From: Ralstonia pickettii
GTDB lineage: Bacteria; Pseudomonadota; Gammaproteobacteria; Burkholderiales; Burkholderiaceae
Assembly (NCBI RefSeq): GCF_001699815.1
Contig: NZ_MCGB01000082.1
Location: 1 to 39,095, forward strand
DNA: 39,095 bases
Direction of reading: 5' to 3'
Shown here piece after piece: positions 7,046 through 15,597 of this stretch. Below the pieces are notes generated by a model. It saw only the letters and a program-made list of their open reading frames with translations, searched no databases and was not told the origin of the DNA. Positions within the stretch are counted from its first letter, which is position 1; each line of letters starts with the position of its first letter. The translations under genes were made by a program, and so were the position numbers.

Positions 7046-7795
7046 TCAGTGCATGCCCCCGCAGACCGGACAGGACGGCTGTCGAGCGATGCGCATCGTC
7101 GTCCATTCCATCGTTAAACCGTCGAGCATCAGAAGGCGGCCGGCAAGCGAACTGCCGATGCCGGCGATCAGCTTGAGTGCCTCGGCGGCCTGCACCGTAC
7201 CCACCATGCCCACCAGCGGCGAGAACACGCCCATCGTTGCGCACGCCACGTCGGGCGCGGGCTCGTCGGGTGGGAACAGGCAGGCGTAGCAGGGGCCGCC
7301 GGCGCGGCTGTCGAACACGCTGATCTGTCCGTCGAAACGGATGGCTGCGCCCGACACCAGCGGCACGCCAGCCCGCACGCAGGCAAGGTTGGTGGCCTGG
7401 CGAGTGCCGAAGTTATCGGAGCAGTCCAGTACCACGCTCACGCCATCAAGGCGTGCGCCGATGGCATCCGTATCGAGCCGGCGCTGCACGGCATGCACGC
7501 GCACGTCGGGATTCAGCCGGGCGATGGCCGCCTGCGCGGATGCCACCTTCGGCTGCCCGACCGATTCCGTTGTGTGGATGATCTGGCGCTGCAGGTTGGT
7601 CAGGTCCACCGTGTCGTCGTCGACGATGGTGAGCGTGCCTATGCCCGCCGCCGCCAGATACGGCAGGGCCGCAGCGCCCAGCCCGCCCGCGCCGATGACA
7701 AGCGCATGGCTTTCAAGCAGGCGCGTCTGCCCCTCGATGCCGATTTCGTCGAGCAGGATATGGCGCGAGTAGCGCAGCAGTTGATCGTCGTTCAT
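7046..7795 (-). CDS. moeB: MoeB/ThiF-type adenylyltransferase (sulfur-carrier-protein activating)
   Basis: An E1-like enzyme that adenylates the C-terminal glycine of a ubiquitin-like sulfur carrier (MoaD for molybdopterin, ThiS for thiazole). It is 249 aa. Seen: the nucleotide loop GAGGLGAA, DDDTVDLTNLQRQ (adenylation residues), DCSDNFGTRQATN, and two CxxC pairs (CYAC and CPVC near the C terminus) that bind structural zinc. GVFSPLVGMVGTVQAAEALKLI is typical of MoeB/ThiF. There is no C-terminal rhodanese domain. Sequence alone does not separate MoeB from ThiF, so the symbol is tentative. No clear ribosome-binding site is seen, and a terminator sits just 13 bases before the start codon (see findings). 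Confidence 0.85.
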   Translation of the reverse strand: MNDDQLLRYSRHILLDEIGIEGQTRLLESHALVIGAGGLGAAALPYLAAAGIGTLTIVDDDTVDLTNLQRQIIHTTESVGQPKVASAQAAIARLNPDVRVHAVQRRLDTDAIGARLDGVSVVLDCSDNFGTRQATNLACVRAGVPLVSGAAIRFDGQISVFDSRAGGPCYACLFPPDEPAPDVACATMGVFSPLVGMVGTVQAAEALKLIAGIGSSLAGRLLMLDGLTMEWTTMRIARQPSCPVCGGMH

Positions 7796-7807
7796 GGTGG
7801 TGCAATG

Positions 7808-7832
7808 AAAAAGGCCGTGCAGTGCACGGCCT
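7808..7832 (-). terminator. Intrinsic terminator after ctpA, minus strand
   Basis: A perfect 9-bp stem (AGGCCGTGC / GCACGGCCT on the plus strand, 3-base loop) has five A to its left, which reads as a five-T tail for leftward transcription. It is 33 bases past the ctpA stop and 13 bases before the moeB-like ATG. Confidence 0.75.
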
Positions 7833-7864
7833 CGTAAGTTTGCCAGTGTTTGCCGGCAGGTGTC

Positions 7865-9481
7865 TTATCGTGCGCCGGTGGGCTCCGGCGCAGGCTGCAC
7901 GCCGCTGGCCGGAACATTGGGCTTCGGTGCAGGCGGCTCGGAAGCCGGTGTGGCCTTGCCCTTGGGCAGCTTGGCCGGGGCGCTAGAATCCTTGGCCGCC
8001 GGCGATTTCACCGCCTTGTCCGGCACCGCGGCAGCCGCGGCTTCCAGCACCGACTTCGAGCGCTTGACCGGCTGACCCTTCAGGTCGGCAAGGGCTTGCT
8101 GGAGCATGAAATCTTCGGCCGAACCGAACTCGATCGGCTTCTTGTTGCGCTCCTTCTCGCGCTGCTCGGGCGTCTTCTTGGCGTTTTCTTCTTCCAGGCG
8201 ACGCAGCTCTTCAACGCGGCGCTTTTCGCGCTCGGTCATCTCGGCTTCTTCCGATTCCTGCTTGTTGTGCAGGTGGCGTTCGGTGTCGATTTCGCGCGTG
8301 ATCAGCGCGTCGTCCGGGTCGCCGTCCGGGTTCTGGTCAACCGGAATATCCGGGCGGATGCCCTTGGCCTGAATCGACTTGCCCGACGGCGTGTAGTAGT
8401 AGGCGATGGTCAGCTTGATGCCGGTGTCGTTCGACAGCGGACGCACCGTCTGCACCGAGCCCTTGCCGAAGGTCGTCTTGCCCATCGTCTTGGCACGGTG
8501 ATGATCCTGCAGCGCGCCGGCCACGATTTCTGAGGCCGAAGCCGTGTAGGCGTTGGTCAGCACGATGATCGGCACGGTCTTGAACTCGGGATCCAGGCCC
8601 ACCAGAGGGTCGGAATCCAAGTTGCTCAAGCGGTAGTTTGCGAAGGTCGCCTTGTACGTGCGCTTGGCATCTGGCACCTGGCCGTTGGTCGACACCACCG
8701 TCGCGTCCGGCGGCAGGAATGCAGCCGACACCCCAACTGCTGCCTGCAGCACGCCACCGCCGTTGTTGCGCAGGTCCAGGATCAGGCCCTTGAGGTGGGG
8801 GTCCTGTTTCGCCAGGTCATTGAGCTTCTTGGCCAGGTCCGGCACAGTGCGTTCCTGGAAGCTGGTAATGCGCACCCAGGCAATGCCGTTGTCCAGCATC
8901 TTTGCCTTGACCGACTGCACCTGGATCTCGGCGCGAGTGATGGTCAGCGGGAACGTGCGCTCTTCCTTCTTGCGGTAGATGGTCAGCGTGACCTTCGTGC
9001 CCGGGGCACCGCGCATGCGCTTGACGGCTTGCTCCAGCGGCATGCCGCGCACGGGCTTGTCGTCGATGCGGGTGATCAGGTCGCCCGGCTGCACGCCGGC
9101 GCGGAAGGCGGGGGTGTCTTCGATCGGGTTGATGACCTTAACCAGACCTTCTTCCTGCGAGATCTCGATGCCCAGACCGGCGAAGCGGCCTTGGGTCCCT
9201 TCCTGCAGCTCCTGGAAGTCCTTCTTATCCAGGTAAGCCGAATGCGGGTCGAGGCTGGCGACCATGCCCTTGATGGCTTCGGTCAGCAGCTTGTCGTCGT
9301 CCACCGGCTCGACATATTCACGCTTGATTTGGCCAAAGATGTCCGCCATGAGCCTGAGCTTTTCCAGCGGGAGCGGGCCGACCGTCGCGTTTTGCGCGGT
9401 GGCGGAGAGCTGGAGCGTCGCCAGGACCCCGGTGACGAGGCCGATGGCGATCAAGCTGATGTTCTTGAGCGAAGTTCGCAT
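7865..9481 (-). CDS. C-terminal processing peptidase, S41 family (CtpA-like)
   Basis: A periplasmic serine protease with a PDZ domain that trims or degrades proteins from their C terminus; substrates cannot be told from sequence. It is 538 aa. In order: an N-terminal signal segment (about residues 8-29), a tail-specific protease N-terminal region with FGQIKREYVEPVDDDKLL and the GLGIEI motif, a PDZ domain (about 100-180), and the S41 core with LRNNGGGVLQAAV, the catalytic serine in AYTASASEIVAGAL (Ser317) and the catalytic lysine in TTFGKGSVQT (Lys340). After about residue 425 comes a charged Glu/Lys/Arg coiled-coil-like stretch and a Pro/Ala/Lys-rich tail, longer than in shorter CtpA proteins. 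The ATG at 9481 starts the signal peptide; the frame is open to 9538 but that extension is hydrophilic. Confidence 0.9.
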   Translation of the reverse strand: MRTSLKNISLIAIGLVTGVLATLQLSATAQNATVGPLPLEKLRLMADIFGQIKREYVEPVDDDKLLTEAIKGMVASLDPHSAYLDKKDFQELQEGTQGRFAGLGIEISQEEGLVKVINPIEDTPAFRAGVQPGDLITRIDDKPVRGMPLEQAVKRMRGAPGTKVTLTIYRKKEERTFPLTITRAEIQVQSVKAKMLDNGIAWVRITSFQERTVPDLAKKLNDLAKQDPHLKGLILDLRNNGGGVLQAAVGVSAAFLPPDATVVSTNGQVPDAKRTYKATFANYRLSNLDSDPLVGLDPEFKTVPIIVLTNAYTASASEIVAGALQDHHRAKTMGKTTFGKGSVQTVRPLSNDTGIKLTIAYYYTPSGKSIQAKGIRPDIPVDQNPDGDPDDALITREIDTERHLHNKQESEEAEMTEREKRRVEELRRLEEENAKKTPEQREKERNKKPIEFGSAEDFMLQQALADLKGQPVKRSKSVLEAAAAAVPDKAVKSPAAKDSSAPAKLPKGKATPASEPPAPKPNVPASGVQPAPEPTGAR

Positions 9482-9518
9482 GTGTCGAGCGTGGACGTGG
9501 GAACAGTAGATAAACATG

Positions 9519-9547
9519 GCCCGGGACGGCTCGCGCACATCCCGGGC
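9519..9547 (-). terminator. Hairpin between gpmA and ctpA, possible weak terminator
   Basis: A perfect 8-bp stem (GCCCGGGA / TCCCGGGC) with a 13-base loop lies in the 118-base gap between gpmA and ctpA. The T tract on the minus strand is poor, so termination is uncertain. A TATACT-like -10 for ctpA (plus-strand AGTATA, 9561-9566) lies just upstream. Confidence 0.3.
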
Positions 9548-9599
9548 TACAGGCTTCGACAGTATAAAGGCGTTGGAGTGCCGCAGCGCCCGTTACGGT

Positions 9600-10346
9600 T
9601 TATTTCGACTTGCCTTGGCTGGCCACCGCCGCGAGCGACGCGGCAATCGCTTCCTGGTCGCCCAGGTAGTAATGGCGGATCGGCTTGAGGTTGGCGTCCA
9701 GCTCATACACAAGCGGCGTGCCGTTGGGAATGTTCAGGCCGACGATGTCCGCGTCGGAGATGCCGTCCAGGTACTTCACCAGCGCGCGAATGCTGTTGCC
9801 GTGCGCGGCGATCACCACGCGCTTGCCGCTCTTGATGGCCGGTGCAATCGATTCTTCCCACAGCGGCATGACGCGTGCGACGGTGTCCTTCAGGCATTCG
9901 GTCAGGGGCACCTGCTCGCGCGTGAGTCCCGCGTAACGCGGGTTGCCGAAGGCGTCGTTGTCGGCGCCGGGCTCCAGCGCGGGCGGCGGCGTGTCGTAGC
10001 TGCGGCGCCAGACGAGAACTTGCTCGTCGCCATATTGCGCGGCGGTTTCTGCCTTGTTCAGGCCCGACAGCGCCCCGTAGTGACGCTCGTTCAGACGCCA
10101 TTCGTTGCGGGTCGGGATCCACATCAGGTCCATTTCGTCCTGCACGTGCCAGAGCGTGCGGATCGCGCGCTTGAGCACCGAGGTGTAGGCCAGATCGAAC
10201 GTGAAGCCGGCTTCGCGCAGCAGCTTGCCGCCTTGGCGGGCCTGGGCGACGCCCGTGTCGGTCAGGTCGACGTCGACCCAGCCGGTGAAACGGTTCTCCA
10301 GATTCCACGTCGATTCGCCGTGGCGGATGAGGACGAGCTTATGCAT
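9600..10346 (-). CDS. gpmA: 2,3-bisphosphoglycerate-dependent phosphoglycerate mutase
   Basis: Interconverts 3- and 2-phosphoglycerate in glycolysis/gluconeogenesis. It is 248 aa, the family's normal length. The phospho-acceptor His9 is in [20 protein letters not shown], the catalytic Glu in [18 protein letters not shown], and the second His in [17 protein letters not shown]. The start at 10346 gives the usual [11 protein letters not shown]; an in-frame ATG three codons upstream (10355) is possible, and neither has a good ribosome-binding site. It is divergent from the rhodanese gene. Confidence 0.95.
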   Translation of the reverse strand: MHKLVLIRHGESTWNLENRFTGWVDVDLTDTGVAQARQGGKLLREAGFTFDLAYTSVLKRAIRTLWHVQDEMDLMWIPTRNEWRLNERHYGALSGLNKAETAAQYGDEQVLVWRRSYDTPPPALEPGADNDAFGNPRYAGLTREQVPLTECLKDTVARVMPLWEESIAPAIKSGKRVVIAAHGNSIRALVKYLDGISDADIVGLNIPNGTPLVYELDANLKPIRHYYLGDQEAIAASLAAVASQGKSK

Positions 10347-10433
10347 GACTGCCATGATGAGAAGTGAGAAAACCTGCGCGGGGCTGTGGCGACGTGTCGT
10401 ACGTCATCGTGCAGCCGCTGAAACCGACTATTT

Positions 10434-10439
10434 TATAAT
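10434..10439 (+). promoter_or_regulatory. -10 box for the rhodanese-grxC unit
   Basis: A perfect TATAAT lies 82 bases before the rhodanese start in the divergent gpmA/rhodanese gap. No clear -35 box is seen at the right distance. Confidence 0.4.
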
Positions 10440-10520
10440 GCCGCGGGCATTGGGCCCCCGAATCGTTCGGCTGATATTCGCCCAGTAGACTTGCTCGACC
10501 CATCCCAGGAAACCGATACC

Positions 10521-10943
10521 GTGAAGTTCTTCGCCGATTACAACAACCTCGCACTGCTTGCCGTCGCCATCGTTTCGGGTCTGCTGCTGCTCTGGGCGCC
10601 CATCCAGCGCCGCATTGCGGGCGGCGGTGGCGCCAAGGTAGGTGCTTCGGCGGCCACCCAGCTCATCAATCGCCGCAATGCTGTGGTGGTGGATGTGCGT
10701 GAAAACGCTGAATACGCCGCCGGCCATCTGCCGCAAGCCAAGCACGCGCCGCTTGGGGAGCTTGCAGGCAAGGCTGCCGGGCTTGCAAAGAACAAAGAGA
10801 CCCCCATCATCCTCGTGTGCCAGACCGGCCAGCGCGCTGGGCGGGCCCAAGCAGTCCTGAAGCAGGCCGGTTACAGTGAGGTGTATTCGCTGGAGGGCGG
10901 ATTGGCCGCCTGGCAACAAGCTGGCCTTCCGGTTGTGAAATAA
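10521..10943 (+). CDS. Membrane-anchored single-domain rhodanese
   Basis: A sulfurtransferase-fold protein of 140 aa. One N-terminal membrane segment (about residues 9-26, LALLAVAIVSGLLLLWA) is followed by a rhodanese domain with VVVDVRENAEYAAGHLPQAKHAPLGEL and the active-site Cys100 in LVCQTGQRAG. The start is a GTG at 10521 with AGGA ten bases upstream; the frame also offers a TTG at 10491, which is less likely. It sits 18 bases before grxC, and in many beta-proteobacteria this rhodanese-grxC-secB-gpsA order is conserved. The exact substrate is unknown. Confidence 0.88.
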   Translation: MKFFADYNNLALLAVAIVSGLLLLWAPIQRRIAGGGGAKVGASAATQLINRRNAVVVDVRENAEYAAGHLPQAKHAPLGELAGKAAGLAKNKETPIILVCQTGQRAGRAQAVLKQAGYSEVYSLEGGLAAWQQAGLPVVK

Positions 10944-10961
10944 AGAAACGAGGTTGAAGTT

Positions 10962-11219
10962 ATGGCGCACGTGGTCATGTACAGCACCACCGTCTGCCCC
11001 TATTGCGTGGCAGCGGAACGACTCCTGAAGCAGCGCGGTGTTGAGCAGATCGAGAAGATCCTGATCGACCGCGAACCCGGAAAGCGCGAAGAGATGATGA
11101 CGCGCACGAACCGCCGCACGGTTCCGCAGATCTACATCGACGAGCGCCACATCGGCGGCTTCGACGATCTGTCTGCGCTGGACCGCGAAGGTGGCTTGGT
11201 TCCGTTGCTGGCTGCTTGA
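10962..11219 (+). CDS. grxC: Glutaredoxin 3
   Basis: A glutathione-dependent disulfide reductase of 85 aa with a CPYC active site at residues 12-15 and the GSH-binding TVPQIYIDERHIGGFDDL segment (cis-Pro and GG motif). It forms an operon with the rhodanese gene (18-base gap) and lies close to secB. Glutathione itself is made by gshA/gshB elsewhere in the window. Confidence 0.95.
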   Translation: MAHVVMYSTTVCPYCVAAERLLKQRGVEQIEKILIDREPGKREEMMTRTNRRTVPQIYIDERHIGGFDDLSALDREGGLVPLLAA

Positions 11220-11247
11220 TTCGGCGGACTGCGCACCACACAGAAAT

Positions 11248-11265
11248 GCCCGGCTTAGACCGGGC
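11248..11265 (+). terminator. Weak hairpin after grxC
   Basis: A 6-bp GC stem (GCCCGG / CCGGGC) with a 6-base loop is followed by GTTGT rather than a T run. It could slow or end transcription before secB, but the signal is weak. Confidence 0.35.
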
Positions 11266-11379
11266 GTTGTACTTTCAGGCCGGCTCTCATAGCGGGCACC
11301 ATCTGGTCATGTACCATACGCGTCTTGCGCGGCGGACGCTTCCGCCAAGCACTGTCCACATCCTATTTGAAGGCGAGTC

Positions 11380-11898
11380 ATGAGCGACCAGCAACAGCAG
11401 CAACCGGGCCAGGATGGCCAGCCGTTCTTCAACATCCAGCGCGTCTATCTGAAGGACCTGTCGCTGGAGCAACCGAACTCGCCGCACATCTTCCTCGAGC
11501 AGGAACAGCCGTCCGTGGAAGTGCAGGTCGACGTCGCCGCTTCGCAACTGGCTGAAGGCGTGTTCGAAGTGACCGTCATCGGTACCGTGACGACCAAGGT
11601 GCAAGAGAAGGTGGCGTTCCTGGTGGAAGCCAAGCAAGCTGGCATCTTCGATATCCGCAACGTGCCGGCCGAACAGATGGACCCGCTGCTGGGTATCGCC
11701 TGCCCGACCATCGTGTACCCGTACCTGCGCTCGAACATTGCCGACACCATCGGCCGCGCCGGCTTCCAGCCGATCCACCTGGCCGAGATCAACTTCCAGG
11801 CGCTGTACGAACAACGCCTGGCCGCTGCCATGGAGCAGCAAGGCCAAGCCGGTGGCACTGGTCTGGTGATGCCGGACGGCTCGAAGGCCACCCACTAA
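11380..11898 (+). CDS. secB: Protein-export chaperone SecB
   Basis: A tetrameric cytoplasmic chaperone that keeps preproteins unfolded and hands them to SecA. It is 172 aa. Family blocks: [37 protein letters not shown], the [17 protein letters not shown] segment, [41 protein letters not shown]. The C-terminal region after that is a Gln/Gly-rich tail. The N-terminal [14 protein letters not shown] is a low-complexity extension. A strong terminator follows. Confidence 0.96.
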   Translation: MSDQQQQQPGQDGQPFFNIQRVYLKDLSLEQPNSPHIFLEQEQPSVEVQVDVAASQLAEGVFEVTVIGTVTTKVQEKVAFLVEAKQAGIFDIRNVPAEQMDPLLGIACPTIVYPYLRSNIADTIGRAGFQPIHLAEINFQALYEQRLAAAMEQQGQAGGTGLVMPDGSKATH

Positions 11899-11921
11899 GT
11901 ACGAGGCGCACTGCGCCAGAG

Positions 11922-11957
11922 GCCCGCGCCAGCCGCACGCTTGCGCGGGCTTTTTTT
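11922..11957 (+). terminator. Intrinsic terminator of secB
   Basis: A perfect 8-bp stem (GCCCGCGC / GCGCGGGC) with a 13-base loop is followed by seven T. It ends 48 bases before the gpsA start, so gpsA needs readthrough or its own promoter. Confidence 0.8.
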
Positions 11958-12004
11958 GCCCGACCTGTTGCTCGACCTTTGCCTGACCGATGTTGAACAC
12001 GCGC

Positions 12005-13021
12005 ATGCGAATTTCCGTTTTGGGTGCCGGTGCCTGGGGCACTGCCCTGGCCAGCCACGCCGCGCAATCGCACGACGTCATGCTGTGGGGGCGTGACGCG
12101 AACCTCGTCGCGCAGATGGCCGCCACACACATCAACGCGCCGTATTTGCCGGGCATGACGCTGCGGGCGTCGTTGCATTTTTCTGCTGATCTGCAAGCCG
12201 CGCTCGACCATGCGGCGGGCGACGACGCGCTCGCCGTCATCGCTTCACCTGTCGCCGGGCTGGCTGACCTGACCCGCACGATTGCCGCGCACGGCGGCGT
12301 GCGCAACGTGATCTGGCTGTGCAAGGGGTTCGACCCCGAAACCAGCGCACTGCCGCACGCCATCGTCGCCGATGTGCTGAAGGTGTCTGGCCGTACCGAC
12401 CTCGCTGTCGGGGTGCTGTCGGGGCCGAGTTTCGCCAAGGAAGTCGCGCAGGGTTTGCCGTGCGCCATGACGGTCGCCTCGACCAGCGATGCGCTGTGCA
12501 AGCTCACGCAGCGCGGTTTTCACCATCACGCGATGCGCGTGTATGCAAGCGATGACCTCGTCGGCGTGGAAGTGGGCGGTGCCGTTAAGAACGTGCTCGC
12601 CATTGCGACAGGCGCCGCCGACGGCCTGGGCCTCGGGCTGAACGCGCGCGCCGCACTGGTCACGCGCGGGCTGGCCGAGATGACGCGCCTGGGGTTGGCG
12701 CTCGGTGGTCGGCTGGAAACATTCATGGGGCTGACTGGCGTGGGCGATCTGCTGCTGACCGCCACCGGCGATCTGTCACGCAACCGCACGGTCGGGATGC
12801 AGCTTGCGCAGGGCCGCACGCTCGACGACATCCTGCACAGCCTCGGTCACGTCGCCGAAGGCGTGCGTTGTGCGCGTGCCGTTGCGGCGCTCGCGCGCGC
12901 CAAGGGCGTGGACATGCCGATCACCTTTACCGTCTGCGAAGTCCTGTTCGAAGGGCTTCCTGCTGCGAAGGCGGTCGAGCGTCTGCTGCAGCGCGACGCC
13001 AAATCCGAATCGGCACGCTAG
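12005..13021 (+). CDS. gpsA: Glycerol-3-phosphate dehydrogenase [NAD(P)+]
   Basis: Reduces dihydroxyacetone phosphate to sn-glycerol-3-phosphate for phospholipid synthesis; cytoplasmic. It is 338 aa (E. coli 339). The Rossmann motif [12 protein letters not shown] is at the N terminus. Catalytic blocks are [32 protein letters not shown], the lysine in [31 protein letters not shown], and [23 protein letters not shown]. An in-frame ATG at 11990 would add five residues (MLNTR); the shorter form matches the family start better. Neither has a clear ribosome-binding site. Confidence 0.94.
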   Translation: MRISVLGAGAWGTALASHAAQSHDVMLWGRDANLVAQMAATHINAPYLPGMTLRASLHFSADLQAALDHAAGDDALAVIASPVAGLADLTRTIAAHGGVRNVIWLCKGFDPETSALPHAIVADVLKVSGRTDLAVGVLSGPSFAKEVAQGLPCAMTVASTSDALCKLTQRGFHHHAMRVYASDDLVGVEVGGAVKNVLAIATGAADGLGLGLNARAALVTRGLAEMTRLGLALGGRLETFMGLTGVGDLLLTATGDLSRNRTVGMQLAQGRTLDDILHSLGHVAEGVRCARAVAALARAKGVDMPITFTVCEVLFEGLPAAKAVERLLQRDAKSESAR

Positions 13022-13050
13022 TCACGCCGCAATCAAGGGGCGCGTCAGGC

Positions 13051-13521
13051 TCAGGCGCCGCCCGCGAACCCGTTCTGCCGCCACGCTTCGAACACCACCA
13101 CTGCCACGGTGTTCGATAGATTCAGGCTGCGGTTGTCCGGCCGCATCGGCAGGCGAATCCGCTGAGAAGCGGGAAACCACTCGCGCCGCTCCTCCGACAA
13201 CCCGCGCGTTTCCGACCCGAAGACAAACCAGTCGCCCGGCTGGAACGCCACGCTGGCAAACGGCGTCGAGCCGCGCGTGGTGAGCGCAAACATGCGCGTG
13301 GGATCGGGCTGCGCATCGCGCAGGAAGGCGTCCCAATCGGCATGCACGCGCATCGTCGCGTACTCGTGGTAATCGAGGCCGGCGCGGCGCATGCGGGCAT
13401 CTTCGAGCGGAAAACCCAACGGTTCGATCAGATGCAGTTGCGCGCCCGTGTTGGCGCACAGGCGGATCACATTGCCGGTGTTGGGCGGGATTTCGGGTTC
13501 GACAAGGATGACGTTGAACAT
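13051..13521 (-). CDS. trmL: tRNA (cytidine(34)-2'-O)-methyltransferase TrmL
   Basis: A SPOUT-fold methyltransferase that modifies the wobble base of some tRNA-Leu. It is 156 aa, the usual length for the minimal single-domain SPOUT enzyme. Seen: MFNVILVEPEIPPNTGNVIRLCANTGAQLHLIEPLGF, then the knot region FVFGSETRGLSEE and IRLPMRPDNRSLNLSNTVAVVVFEA. It is convergent with gpsA and lies downstream of comF on the same strand with a 111-base gap. Confidence 0.93.
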   Translation of the reverse strand: MFNVILVEPEIPPNTGNVIRLCANTGAQLHLIEPLGFPLEDARMRRAGLDYHEYATMRVHADWDAFLRDAQPDPTRMFALTTRGSTPFASVAFQPGDWFVFGSETRGLSEERREWFPASQRIRLPMRPDNRSLNLSNTVAVVVFEAWRQNGFAGGA

Positions 13522-13632
13522 GACCGGGCGGCAGGAGGAATTTCGGCGGCGAGCTTATCCACATTGGGAAGGGTTGTCACCCCGCCACAGCTTGGCACAA
13601 ACAGCGCGACACAATGTCGCACAAGCACGTGA

Positions 13633-14355
13633 TCAAGGCGTGCGCAAGGCGACAACGTTGGTGACGCGGGTCGCGCCGGCGCGTTTGAGCTGCGTGGCGA
13701 TCTCGCCAAGGGTCGTGCCGGTGGTCATCACATCGTCAACGACTCCGATGTGACGCCCCGCGATGCGCGCCGGCTCGGCAACGACAAATGCGCCGTGGAG
13801 GTTGGCCAGCCGCTCGGCGCGATCCAGCGTGGCCTGCGCGACGTTGTCGCGCACACGCTGCAGGGCGCCGGCGTGGGCCGGAATGTCCAATCGGCGGGCG
13901 ATCCGGCGGGCAACCTCCCATGCCTGGTTGTAGCCGCGCGAGCGCAGGCGGGCCGGCGAAAGCGGCACTGGCAGCAGCATGTCCGGCAGGTCGCCCGGCG
14001 CCGCCGCGAGTGCGTTGCCCAATTGGGCTGCCAGCCAATCTGCCAATGGCAATTGCGCCCGAAATTTCAATCCAGTGACAAGGTGGTCGAGCGGCCAGGC
14101 GTAGTCGGCGATGACGACGGTCGCGTCAAAGTCGGGCGCGCCGGCCAAACATGTGCGGCAATGCCGGGCGGCGTGCCGGGCATCCAGTGCAATGGCGCAT
14201 TGGATGCAGCGCCGCCTGTGCAGATGCGAGGCCAGGTCGCCCGTGCAGCCGTTGCACACCAGGTCGCCCTGAACCGCGCCGCAAAGCGCGCAGGCGCATG
14301 GCAACAAATGGCGCAGTCCTGCCCGAAACCATGCCGATAACGCGTGTTTATGCAT
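13633..14355 (-). CDS. comF: ComF-family phosphoribosyltransferase
   Basis: A ComF-like protein of 240 aa. The N-terminal part has four paired-cysteine clusters (CACALC, CNGC, CIQC, CRTC), as expected for the zinc-binding region. The C-terminal part is a type I phosphoribosyltransferase fold with the PRPP loop IGVVDDVMTTGTTLGE and the LLPVPLSPARLRSRGYNQAWEVARRIARRL segment. ComF homologues are needed for DNA uptake in several naturally competent bacteria (Ralstonia is competent), but the biochemical reaction is unproven. It is divergent from the BioC-like gene. Confidence 0.9.
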   Translation of the reverse strand: MHKHALSAWFRAGLRHLLPCACALCGAVQGDLVCNGCTGDLASHLHRRRCIQCAIALDARHAARHCRTCLAGAPDFDATVVIADYAWPLDHLVTGLKFRAQLPLADWLAAQLGNALAAAPGDLPDMLLPVPLSPARLRSRGYNQAWEVARRIARRLDIPAHAGALQRVRDNVAQATLDRAERLANLHGAFVVAEPARIAGRHIGVVDDVMTTGTTLGEIATQLKRAGATRVTNVVALRTP

Positions 14356-14463
14356 GCAAAAAGCCGCTATCCAAGCCGATTTGCGGCTTCTGCGCTATCA
14401 GACGGCGCCTCAAACTGCGGGCCGGTATACTTGGCGACCGCAGTGTTCCGTCCCGCCTTGTCG

Positions 14464-15405
14464 ATGTCTGATCCCGTCCTTGCTCGCCCTGCCGCCTTGC
14501 GGCGCGCCTTCGATCGCCGCGCCGCGCGTTTCGCCGACGTGGACTTTTTGCTGCGCGAAGTGGGCAGTCGCATGCAGGACCGGCTGTCCTACATCAAGGC
14601 CACGCCTGTCCGCGCGCTGGATTTGGGTTGCGGTCTGGGACAAGGCTTGGCGGTGCTGCGTGCGCAATATCCGGATGCGCAGATCTGCGGGGTGGACTGG
14701 TCGTCCGCCATGCTGGCGCAAGCGCAGAAACTCGACCCGCAGCGCACTGACGCCGGATGGCTCGGCAGGCTGCTGAAGAAGCGGCCGGTCTTTGACTTTG
14801 CCCAGGCGGACTTTCGCGCTTTGCCCTTTGCTGGCGCGTCGTTCGACCTGCTGTGGTCGAACCTGGCGCTGCACTGGGACCCGGCGCCGCACGCGATCTT
14901 TCCAGAGTGGCACCGCATCACCACGGAAGGCGGCCTGCTGATGTTCAGCCTGTTCGGTCCGGATACCCTGCGCGAGCTGCGCAGCGCCCTGGCCGGCATC
15001 GACGCGGGCGTCCATACGCTGCGCTTTGTCGATATGCACGACATTGGCGACATGCTGGTGCACAGCCGCTGGTCTACACCCGTCATGGACATGGAGCAGA
15101 TCACGATCACCTACGAAACGCCGCAGGCGTTGCTGGCCGATGTGCATTTGCTGGGCGGCATGGCCGGCTTGACGGACGAAGCCGGCCACAGTCTCGCGGG
15201 CGCCGGCCTGCACACGCCCCGCTGGCGCCAGCGACTATTCGACGCATTCGACGCGCAACGCAATCCCGATGGGCTGATTCCGCTGACCTTCGAAATCGTC
15301 TACGGCCACGCCTGGAAGCTTGCGCCCACCCAGCGGCAGGCGCTGGACGAGCAGGGAAGGGCGATGATCCCGATCGATCAGATCGGTCGCAAACCGCGCG
15401 CCTGA
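14464..15405 (+). CDS. SAM-dependent methyltransferase, BioC-like
   Basis: A class I methyltransferase of 313 aa. The SAM-binding motif LDLGCGLGQG is at residues 52-61, followed by GVDWSSAMLAQAQ and, after a loop, DLLWSNLALHWDPAPHAIFPEWHRITTEGGLLMFSLFGPDTLRELRSAL. This last block resembles BioC, which methylates malonyl-ACP at the start of biotin synthesis. No other biotin gene is in the window, so the BioC role is tentative. The ATG at 14464 opens directly with MSDPVLARPAALRRAFDRRA, typical of BioC N termini. The frame is open upstream into the comF leader, but that part is the shadow of comF. Confidence 0.7.
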   Translation: MSDPVLARPAALRRAFDRRAARFADVDFLLREVGSRMQDRLSYIKATPVRALDLGCGLGQGLAVLRAQYPDAQICGVDWSSAMLAQAQKLDPQRTDAGWLGRLLKKRPVFDFAQADFRALPFAGASFDLLWSNLALHWDPAPHAIFPEWHRITTEGGLLMFSLFGPDTLRELRSALAGIDAGVHTLRFVDMHDIGDMLVHSRWSTPVMDMEQITITYETPQALLADVHLLGGMAGLTDEAGHSLAGAGLHTPRWRQRLFDAFDAQRNPDGLIPLTFEIVYGHAWKLAPTQRQALDEQGRAMIPIDQIGRKPRA

Positions 15406-15475
15406 AGCGCTTTTAGTGCGGGAACGGCATTGGCTCGGCCTTGTCAAGCCGGGACTTGCATAAAGGCGCTTTACC

Positions 15476-15504
15476 TTGTTCGGGGTCAATCGCGGCCATA
15501 TAAT
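15476..15504 (+). promoter_or_regulatory. Strong sigma70 promoter upstream of the cox cluster
   Basis: TTGTTC (15476-15481) and a perfect TATAAT (15499-15504) are spaced by exactly 17 bases. Transcription would start near 15511, pass through the broken DUF2244 gene and continue into coxB. It is the best promoter seen ahead of the oxidase genes. Confidence 0.65.
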
Positions 15505-15597
15505 GCGCCAGTTTGTCGCAGCAGTCCCCCAAAGGCCTATCCCGTTTTTTGCCACGGGCGAACCGTTCGGGTATGCATCCGAGGCAGGAGTGGTTCA

